DNA of 27,107 bases from S010-17 sp036478895 (lineage in GTDB: Bacteria > Bacteroidota > Bacteroidia > Flavobacteriales > Flavobacteriaceae), in the NCBI GenBank assembly GCA_036478895.1, contig JAZGEV010000084.1, forward strand, positions 1 through 27,107, in the 5' to 3' direction. Positions 20,968-27,107 of the stretch are shown here, one piece after another (positions within the stretch are counted from its first letter, which is position 1; every line of letters begins with the position of its first letter). Under the pieces are notes generated by a model. The model was not told the DNA's origin. It saw nothing but the letters and a program-made list of their open reading frames with translations, and made no database searches. Position numbers and translations under genes: made by a program.

Positions 20968-22104
20968 ATGATACAAACCCAACATAGTTTTTATATGCTT
21001 TCCGAAATATTTATCTCCTTAATTGGTGGTGGTTTGCTATTAGCTATTTGGTCTGCTATTCAAAAGAATTTTAAACAAAAATTAGCTCACGAAATTTCAG
21101 TTAAACGCATCGATAAAGGCTTACTTTATTTGAGTTTTTCATTGTTTATTTGGGCAATTTCGGGCATTGTTTCTTATTTAAATATGGCTTATTTAAACAA
21201 CGATTGGTTGGCTTTGGTTAGCCGAAATGTTTTTTCTATAGCCAATAGTCTGTTTTTAATTTTAGCATTATTCTATCTAGATAATTCGCCTCAATATTTA
21301 TATAATAACAAAAAATCAACGCGAAAAATTATTCTATTCCTCGTTGGATTATCTGTATTTTCATTTTTACTATCCATAAAATTTGGTGACACCATTAATA
21401 CATTTGGCATACGTTATAGTGCCATTCCCGATTTAATTTTATCGGCTACTTTATTGTGGTTTTTAGGATTTTCTTTATTTAAAACCTTTGTAAATAGAGA
21501 TATGGTATTGGTTGCTATCATTTCTGTAATTACCATTGGTCTATTGTTTATATCTCAACTATTTGAAGTATTTCATTTAAAAGATTTCCTTTTTTATGAT
21601 GATCTAATTAAAATTATTTCCAAAACCGCTTTACTTTCATTGTTCTTAGTATTAGGTACAAGTTGGGTGATTGAACTCTCTCAACTGCCAACTGCAACCG
21701 AAATGAAAATTCATTATACCGATTGGAATCAAGTTCAAATTTCTATTCCATCAAAAGGGATTGACAATAAAAAAATCAACTTTGGTAAAAAAACAACGCA
21801 GTTTAATAATTTATTAAAATTTGGCATCCGTAGAAAGTTTGCACCAGAAAATGAAATGTGTATTGAGGTTTATAATGGTGGCGAAATATTAAGCCAAACT
21901 TACGTGTCTAGAATAGTCGATAATATCAATGATATTTTAGTGTTGGAAAACGAAAATAAATTACAACGTAACGATCTTTTTACATTTATTGGTCAAGGTA
22001 AATACCGTTTGCGTTTTTTACCTAATTTTATTGAAATTGATTCCGCACTATTAAATGAATTTGTGCATAATACCGAGAATGAACAATATAAAGCGTTTGT
22101 TTAA
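20968..22104 (+). CDS. 7-TM protein with a C-terminal cytosolic domain of unknown function (378 aa)
   Basis: Seven TM helices are visible at about residues 12-30, 52-72, 85-104, 120-138, 153-171, 178-197 and 218-236. A hydrophilic domain of about 140 residues follows, starting HYTDWNQVQISIPSKG. It has no kinase, cyclase or helix-turn-helix motif that I can see. The segment NLLKFGIRRKFAPENEMCIEVYNGG suggests a small alpha/beta fold, perhaps DNA- or protein-binding. The architecture recalls 7-TM receptors coupled to an output domain, but the family is not recognised. I choose ATG 20968; an in-frame GTG at 20911 is inside the upstream terminator stem. The gene is monocistronic. Confidence 0.75.
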   Translation: MIQTQHSFYMLSEIFISLIGGGLLLAIWSAIQKNFKQKLAHEISVKRIDKGLLYLSFSLFIWAISGIVSYLNMAYLNNDWLALVSRNVFSIANSLFLILALFYLDNSPQYLYNNKKSTRKIILFLVGLSVFSFLLSIKFGDTINTFGIRYSAIPDLILSATLLWFLGFSLFKTFVNRDMVLVAIISVITIGLLFISQLFEVFHLKDFLFYDDLIKIISKTALLSLFLVLGTSWVIELSQLPTATEMKIHYTDWNQVQISIPSKGIDNKKINFGKKTTQFNNLLKFGIRRKFAPENEMCIEVYNGGEILSQTYVSRIVDNINDILVLENENKLQRNDLFTFIGQGKYRLRFLPNFIEIDSALLNEFVHNTENEQYKAFV

Positions 22105-22253
22105 ATTTTGACTCAAAATATTATGAATAAAAAAATCATTTTAAAAAAGGTAGTAATCAGTAATTACTACCTTTAATTTAAGTATCGTATAAACTATCGA
22201 TTATACAAAATGTAATAAAAATGTCATTAACACGTGTTTTATTAAACCTCAAA

Positions 22254-22766
22254 TTAGTTTAATAAAATTGAACGATAAATTGTACAATTTTCATTTTCGT
22301 TAATTGAACATTCTTGAATTTTATCTGAACAAATCCAATTTTTTTCTAAAATATTATTATTTTTTATAAAAATATTTGGATAACATTTTTTCTTTTTGCT
22401 TACGCATGTAACAAAAGTTTGTTCAAAAGACGTTTTATCACTAAAAATTAAATACCTACCATGTTTCATTAAGTAACGTGCAGTTTTAACTTTCTTAATA
22501 GAATCAAATAAAATTATCATATAATTAAAATCATTACTATTAATAAATTCCTTTTTAACTATTTTAACTTTATAAAAATTGATATTGGAATCTTTAGAAA
22601 ATACATTTTCTTTAATTTTCAGTTTTAAATTTACAGTATCAATTAATATTTCTACTTTTTCGTTTTTACTAATTTTAGCAACAACATTTTTATTTGAAAC
22701 ACCATTAGTATCTTTACTTTTACAAGAAACAAAAAAAATGAACAGTATTAAAAATCTGAAAATCAT
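22254..22766 (-). CDS. Small lipoprotein, second of a pair (170 aa)
   Basis: A short hydrophobic signal ends FVSC, with Cys15 the probable lipidation site. A Lys/Asn-rich domain of about 150 residues follows. Five further cysteines lie in the last 55 residues (VTCVSKKKKC, WICSDKIQEC and ENC), so disulfides are likely. No known family is recognised. Its ATG overlaps the stop of the preceding lipoprotein gene (ATGA), so the two are translationally coupled and probably act together in the envelope. Confidence 0.7.
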   Translation of the reverse strand: MIFRFLILFIFFVSCKSKDTNGVSNKNVVAKISKNEKVEILIDTVNLKLKIKENVFSKDSNINFYKVKIVKKEFINSNDFNYMIILFDSIKKVKTARYLMKHGRYLIFSDKTSFEQTFVTCVSKKKKCYPNIFIKNNNILEKNWICSDKIQECSINENENCTIYRSILLN

Positions 22767-23278
22767 AATTTAACTGACGTTGTTTTTTTACATTTTCCTG
22801 TTAAACATGTTGAACAAGTCCAGTATGAAATTCCTGCTTCATTTGTATCTTGAAAAGGCGTACATCCAGAATTATTACTACAATCTGTTGTTGTACATGT
22901 AATTGATCCGCCATTATCAAAATGAATTTTAAACATATTGTTATGAAGATCTAATAAAGTGACACTTCTAACTGTTTCATCAAAATTATAAGCAAATAAA
23001 GCATAATATTTTACTTCATTTAAACCTTCTATTGGTTGAATGTTAATATGAGTATATATTGTTTTCAATCCTTGTTGAATAGAGAAATCATTGTATTCTT
23101 CAAGCAATCTTTCATTATCCATTGTAATTATAGCATTTCCGTTTTTGAGGCTTCCAATCTCGACATTCGATAAATCTTGAAAGGAATTAATGGATTCATT
23201 TTCACAGTTAATAAATAATAAGATTGTAATAAAAGAGAATAAACTTAATTTGTAAATATTTTTAATAGTATTTTTCAT
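22763..23278 (-). CDS. Cys-rich lipoprotein, first of a pair (171 aa)
   Basis: From the ATG at 23276-23278 the protein begins MKNTIKNIYKLSLFSFITIL and has a probable lipidation Cys25 (FINC), then an acidic stretch (ENES). An ATG nine codons upstream would place charged residues before the signal peptide and is less likely. The C-terminal 40 residues contain six cysteines (CTTTDC, SGC, TCSTC and GKC), an arrangement that could bind metal or form three disulfides. I do not recognise the family. It overlaps the next lipoprotein gene by four bases. A TATGTTTG box on the - strand (23310-23303) is the likely -7 element, about 25 bases before this start. Confidence 0.7.
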   Translation of the reverse strand: MKNTIKNIYKLSLFSFITILLFINCENESINSFQDLSNVEIGSLKNGNAIITMDNERLLEEYNDFSIQQGLKTIYTHINIQPIEGLNEVKYYALFAYNFDETVRSVTLLDLHNNMFKIHFDNGGSITCTTTDCSNNSGCTPFQDTNEAGISYWTCSTCLTGKCKKTTSVKL

Positions 23279-23302
23279 AATATAAATTTTAATTTTAAAA
23301 GT

Positions 23303-23310
23303 CAAACATA
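23303..23310 (-). promoter_or_regulatory. TAnnTTTG box of the lipoprotein pair
   Basis: TATGTTTG on the - strand, 24 bases before the chosen start at 23278; an exact consensus match without a clear -33 element. Its position also argues against translation starting at 23305. Confidence 0.4.
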
Positions 23311-23415
23311 GGTTTTAAAGTTGCTATTTTTGATATTGACAACTGATTTAATAAAGTGCTTTTCTAATTAAATAAAACCAGTAAAATAAAATATAAATAT
23401 TACATACTTATTAGA

Positions 23416-23439
23416 AAGTCGATAAGTCGATAAGTCGAT
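23416..23439. repeat. Tandem repeat, 3 x AAGTCGAT
   Basis: Three perfect 8-base units in the gap between the lipoprotein pair and comEC. Copy number is likely to vary between strains. Confidence 0.7.
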
Positions 23440-23529
23440 TGTTCTTTCTTCATATATTAACAAATATAGTAAAAATTACTTCAAGAAACTCTATAAATTT
23501 TTATTATATAACACTATTTCAATTCAATA

Positions 23530-25560
23530 TCAATACCTCATCACAAAAGCGCCATCAATAGAAGTATCGTGAAAGTCTATTGTGTATTCCATACAGGTAG
23601 TTTTCCATAATTTTTTATACGATTTATAATTAGAACCATCTGCAATGATTATTTTGGGTTGTAACTTTGTAATTAAGCGTTTTAAATTGATTTTGGGTGA
23701 TTGGGTTAAAATGACTATTTGAGGTTTAAAACTGGATACATTGTAAATGCCCAAACTATCCAATAACAAAATATTATGATCTAAAATTTGCCAAGTATTC
23801 CCTAATTTTTTATGCGTTTTTTTCACTTTTCCAATGCCTGTAATATAATCGCTTACCATTCTGTTATTATTTATTTGAGCACTATCTAATGTGTGAAAAA
23901 TAGTAATTTCATCTCCAATTTTTTGATTTATTATAGTGTGTTTACTTTTATTAAAAACTATAAATTCATGCTTCTTTAATTTATAATACTTTTCATAAAT
24001 TACAATGCCTTGAAAAAATAATAATGCCAATAGTAGCACTACTAATTTTTTGTAATTACGTTTATTAAGATATCGAAACCCAAAAATAATTAAACCATAC
24101 AAACCAATAAAAACAAGTGTTGAAACCGAAATTTGTTTGAATAAAAAGAATTCTTGTTGGGCAATAAACGCAATAAATGCATTCATTTTCTGAATAATTA
24201 AACTGTAAAAATCAGCTAAAAACTGCGGTAAAATTCCGATTAACGATAACATAATAACCAGTATTCCAAATCCTAAAATAAAGCCTAATAACGGAATTAT
24301 TACCAAACTAGAGATAAAAAATAAACCTGGAAATTGGTGAAAATAATATAAACTGAGTGGTAAAATTCCCAATTGAGCCGAAAATGAAATCGCGAATAAC
24401 TGCCATACTTTTTTTACAAACCACTGCTCTGGATTATATAAACGGATGAATAATGGATACATATAAACAATGGAGAAAACGGCTAAATAGCTCATCTGAA
24501 ATCCAACACTAAAAATATATAAAGGATGAATTAATAATAAAAAGAATAATGAAATGAATAAATTATGTAACGTATTGGTCTTTTTATTGGCAATTAATCC
24601 AATAGCAATGGCAGTAAACATGGAAACTGCTCTAATAATTGAAGGTGAAAAACCAGCAATTATTGCGTATAACCATAACAAGCTTACAACAATAAATAAT
24701 TTTACTATTTTTCCGTTTTTAAGACGTTCTATAGGTTTAAAAAGCAAATTTAATAAGAGAAGTAAAATTCCAATATGCAATCCCGAAACGGCTAAAATAT
24801 GCATAGCGCCCGCACCAGCATAACTTTGTAACAACGCTTTAGAAACATCATTTCGTTGTCCAAGAAGTAAGGCATTAATTATGGCTAATTCATCTTGTTT
24901 GAAATGGTATTTTTTTAACGACGTATTAATTTTCTTTCTAAAATCAGACGCTATTCCGTTTATGGAAAACCCATTGTTAGGCAACTTAAAAATTGCGTTA
25001 TTAGTAACACTTACTTGATGGTAAATTTGTTGTTTCTCAAGGTAACTTCTATAATTAAATTGATATAAGTTTAAAGGTTCATTGATTTTTTTAAAATCAG
25101 TTTTTATAAGGATTCTATCCGAAATTTTTAAATTAGAAAACAGACTGTCATTCCTAATATTTAAAAGAATTTTACCAATGACTTTTTGTTGGTTCAATTG
25201 TAAAATACTGGTATTGTATTTATGATAATAACTGTTTGATTTTAGTTCTTTATCAATTTTTAAAACCAAGCTGTTATCTTTTATAATGTGATGAGAATAA
25301 TGGTTTTTAAACTGCTTTATGTTTTGAAAAGAAACAGCCGCTATACCAATCACAAAAAACAAGAACCAACTTAAAATAGAAAAATGAAACGATTGCTTAA
25401 AAGATTTATTTGAAATTATATAGGATGCTACTAAAAACAGAAAACCGATACCTAAAGCACTAAAAACAATGGTATTGCTTGGCTTAATATAAAACCCAAA
25501 TAGAATTCCCAATACCATACAAATTGTAAGTACACTTGGTATAAATCGTAGCAATTTCAT
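23530..25560 (-). CDS. comEC: ComEC/Rec2-family DNA-uptake channel protein (676 aa)
   Basis: An N-terminal membrane part (TMs at about 7-25, 30-48 and 60-78) and a soluble DUF4131-like domain (about 95-195) precede the competence domain. The signature HILAVSGLHIGILL lies at 254-267, and ALLLGQRNDVSKAL at 230-243. About eight further TM helices follow to about residue 510. The C-terminal ~165 residues correspond to the position of the metallo-beta-lactamase domain, but the HxHxDH zinc motif is absent, so this domain looks degenerate. The protein carries single-stranded DNA across the inner membrane during transformation. It is divergent from the MATE gene, with 71 bases between them. Confidence 0.9.
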   Translation of the reverse strand: MKLLRFIPSVLTICMVLGILFGFYIKPSNTIVFSALGIGFLFLVASYIISNKSFKQSFHFSILSWFLFFVIGIAAVSFQNIKQFKNHYSHHIIKDNSLVLKIDKELKSNSYYHKYNTSILQLNQQKVIGKILLNIRNDSLFSNLKISDRILIKTDFKKINEPLNLYQFNYRSYLEKQQIYHQVSVTNNAIFKLPNNGFSINGIASDFRKKINTSLKKYHFKQDELAIINALLLGQRNDVSKALLQSYAGAGAMHILAVSGLHIGILLLLLNLLFKPIERLKNGKIVKLFIVVSLLWLYAIIAGFSPSIIRAVSMFTAIAIGLIANKKTNTLHNLFISLFFLLLIHPLYIFSVGFQMSYLAVFSIVYMYPLFIRLYNPEQWFVKKVWQLFAISFSAQLGILPLSLYYFHQFPGLFFISSLVIIPLLGFILGFGILVIMLSLIGILPQFLADFYSLIIQKMNAFIAFIAQQEFFLFKQISVSTLVFIGLYGLIIFGFRYLNKRNYKKLVVLLLALLFFQGIVIYEKYYKLKKHEFIVFNKSKHTIINQKIGDEITIFHTLDSAQINNNRMVSDYITGIGKVKKTHKKLGNTWQILDHNILLLDSLGIYNVSSFKPQIVILTQSPKINLKRLITKLQPKIIIADGSNYKSYKKLWKTTCMEYTIDFHDTSIDGAFVMRY

Positions 25561-25631
25561 TCCTTAAATATAAGAAAAAAAATACGTAATCATTTTTTGA
25601 GATTAATAAAACCTTATTTTAGCGCTCAGTA

Positions 25632-26972
25632 ATGGAGAAAAAAATCAGTTTTAAATACATTAATAAATTAGCCATACCTGCAATTATTGCTGGTATTGCA
25701 GAGCCATTATTATCCATAACCGATACCGCAATTGTGGGGAATCTTGAATTTAATGCTGTAGAAGCCTTAGCGGCTGTTGGTATAGCAGGCTCATTTATAT
25801 CGGCTTTGTTTTGGATTTTAGCGCAAACTAGATCGGCTATATCTGCAATTGTTGGTCAATATTTAGGAGCAAAAAAATTGGATGACATTGCCTCTTTACC
25901 TGCTCAAATAATTGCTATAAATGTGTTATTAAGTATTTTTATTTATGTGATTACGGTGTTTTTTATCAACGGAATTTTCACACTTTATAATGCCGATGGC
26001 TTGGTGTTAAACTACGCGGTATCGTATTATAAAATTAGAGCTATAGGTTTGCCATTTACCTTATTCACCTTTTCTGTTTTTGGCGTTTTTAGAGGTTTAC
26101 AGAATACCTTTTATCCTATGATAATAAGTATAGTTGGTGCCTTACTTAATGTGGGACTTGATTTTGCTTTGGTCTTTGGTATAGATGGTGTCATTGAACC
26201 TATGCATGTTGAAGGTGCCGCAATTGCAAGTGTTATTGCTCAAGTGGTTATGGCTATTATTTCACTGATTTTATTACTCAAAAAAACACCATTTACATTA
26301 CACTTAAAACGTCCTTTTAATCCCGAAATTAAACGTTTATTAGGGTTAAGTCTTAATTTATTTGTTCGTGCTTTAGCTTTAAACTTTGCATTGTATTTAG
26401 CAAATTCTTTTGCAACAAAATATGGTACAAATTATATTGCAGCTCAAACAATTGCGTTTCAAATATGGTTGTTTTTTGCCTTTTTTATGGATGGTTATGC
26501 CAGTGTTGGAAATATCATATCTGGAAAATTATTGGGTGAAAAAAATTATAAAAAAATGTTTCTTTTAAGTAAAGATTTGGTGAAATATACCATTGTTGTT
26601 GCCTTATTACTAGGCAGTGTCTGCTTTGTTTTCTACCAATGGTTTGGTACGCTATTTACAGACGATAGTGCTGTTTTAGATCATTTTTACAGTGTTTTTT
26701 GGATTGTTATATTAATGCAGCCTATTAATGCAATTGCCTTTGTTTACGATGGTGTTTTTAAAGGATTGGCAGAAGCAACTACTTTAAGAAATACACTTAT
26801 CATAGCAACATTTTTAGGTTTTGTACCTGCACTTTTAATTGGTGATTTTTATAATTTAAAACTCCATGCCATTTGGATTGCTTTTACCGTTTGGATGCTT
26901 TTTAGAGCTGGAATTTTGGTGGTTATTTTTAAGAAGATGATTGGGAATAAGAAGCGAAATTCTAGGTTCTAG
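25632..26972 (+). CDS. MATE-family efflux transporter, DinF-like (446 aa)
   Basis: Twelve TM helices are expected from the hydrophobicity pattern. The family's N-terminal signature is seen in LAIPAIIAGIAEPLLSITDTAIVG, the middle segment VFGVFRGLQNTFYPMIIS, and the second-half repeat FVRALALNFALYLANSFATKYG. The length is normal. MATE proteins export cationic drugs or metabolites with Na+ or H+; the substrate here is not predictable. The last codons (NSRF and TAG) lie within a tandem repeat of TTCTAGG, so the stop codon is provided by the repeat. Confidence 0.92.
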   Translation: MEKKISFKYINKLAIPAIIAGIAEPLLSITDTAIVGNLEFNAVEALAAVGIAGSFISALFWILAQTRSAISAIVGQYLGAKKLDDIASLPAQIIAINVLLSIFIYVITVFFINGIFTLYNADGLVLNYAVSYYKIRAIGLPFTLFTFSVFGVFRGLQNTFYPMIISIVGALLNVGLDFALVFGIDGVIEPMHVEGAAIASVIAQVVMAIISLILLLKKTPFTLHLKRPFNPEIKRLLGLSLNLFVRALALNFALYLANSFATKYGTNYIAAQTIAFQIWLFFAFFMDGYASVGNIISGKLLGEKNYKKMFLLSKDLVKYTIVVALLLGSVCFVFYQWFGTLFTDDSAVLDHFYSVFWIVILMQPINAIAFVYDGVFKGLAEATTLRNTLIIATFLGFVPALLIGDFYNLKLHAIWIAFTVWMLFRAGILVVIFKKMIGNKKRNSRF

Positions 26973-27003
26973 GTTCTAGACTTGTAGACTTGTAGACTTG
27001 TAG
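26960..27003. repeat. Two short tandem repeats at the end of the MATE gene
   Basis: TTCTAGG occurs at 26960-26966 and 26967-26973, with TTCTAG at 26974-26979. Three perfect units of ACTTGTAG follow at 26980-27003. The MATE stop codon (26970-26972) lies in the second TTCTAGG unit. Confidence 0.8.
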
Positions 27004-27090
27004 ACTATAATACAAATTTTTATTATAATCCTCTAGCTTAACCGTTACAAAATAACGTTAGTAGGGCTCTTTAAATACCAATTTAATCAA

Positions 27091-27098
27091 TACATTTG
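27091..27098 (+). promoter_or_regulatory. TAnnTTTG box at the window edge
   Basis: TACATTTG is an exact consensus match, and an ATG lies at 27104-27106. This may be the promoter of a gene beyond the window; the ATG so close to the box may not be its start. Confidence 0.3.
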
Positions 27099-27107
27099 TC
27101 ACAATGG

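Larger units (their letters stand above)
23279..23529. other. Intergenic region with short tandem repeat
   Basis: This 251-base stretch has no gene. It holds the promoter region of the lipoprotein pair, three tandem copies of an 8-base repeat at 23416-23439, and AT-rich sequence before the end of comEC. No clear comEC terminator stem is seen. Confidence 0.55.

Noticed and set aside
1..27107. tRNA, rRNA or CRISPR array
   Set aside because: No cloverleaf, rRNA-like conserved stretch or regularly spaced direct repeat with unique spacers was seen; repeats present are inverted or short tandem types.

Overview
The window is AT-rich (roughly 30% G+C by eye) and looks chromosomal, from a member of the Flavobacteriia (Bacteroidetes). 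Grounds for this are the A+T-rich codon usage, promoter-like TAnnTTTG boxes, a DUF3078 outer-membrane protein, a T9SS-like C-terminal region on a secreted hydrolase, lipoproteins with Bacteroidetes-style N-termini, and the content of the housekeeping genes. No rRNA, tRNA, CRISPR array, complete IS element or phage gene is visible.

Left third (1-6250), rearranged accessory DNA on the + strand. A polytopic membrane protein of unknown family runs in from outside the window. It is followed by a small secreted protein and by the first part of a second member of the same membrane family. That second gene is broken at about 1207 and joined to the 3' part of a lipoprotein gene. An intact lipoprotein gene lies 1.3 kb downstream (2257-2919). 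The unit [lipoprotein - structured intergenic repeat - hairpin - leader - start of a secreted hydrolase gene] is therefore present twice: once decayed (1207-2165), once nearly intact (2257-6116). The downstream hydrolase gene is itself interrupted by one in-frame TAA at 3855-3857.

Middle (6250-12375). A compact operon encodes a single-TM peptide, a 7-TM protein of the same unknown family, a sensor histidine kinase with only one TM segment, and a NarL/LuxR-type response regulator. Convergent to it on the - strand are an ECF sigma factor, a putative zinc-binding anti-sigma protein and an O-methyltransferase. Further right, also on the - strand, is an overlapping pair: a RimK-type ATP-grasp ligase and an aspartoacylase-type zinc hydrolase.

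Right (12375-27107), mostly ordinary Flavobacteriia genes: a membrane metal-hydrolase-like protein, a sugar nucleotidyltransferase operon with a TPR protein, aspartate-semialdehyde dehydrogenase (asd), thioredoxin, a DoxX-like protein, a DUF3078 protein, a 7-TM protein with an unknown cytosolic domain, a pair of small lipoproteins, ComEC and a MATE transporter. The accessory item here is a small M91/NleD-like zinc metallopeptidase (16567-17208). It is bracketed by two directly oriented copies of a 176-181 bp non-autonomous transposon-like element.

Two intergenic repeat families stand out. One is a modular chain of hairpins beginning TTAGTGAAACTCC (copies at 1634, 1799, 2916, 12455 and, reversed, 16231-16566). 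The other is the MITE-like element with a CATTCCTGCGAAAGCAGGAAT core (16296-16476 and 17284-17459, with degenerate relatives elsewhere). One MITE copy sits inside a copy of the first repeat and is flanked by a perfect 10-bp direct repeat, so the order of events can be read directly.
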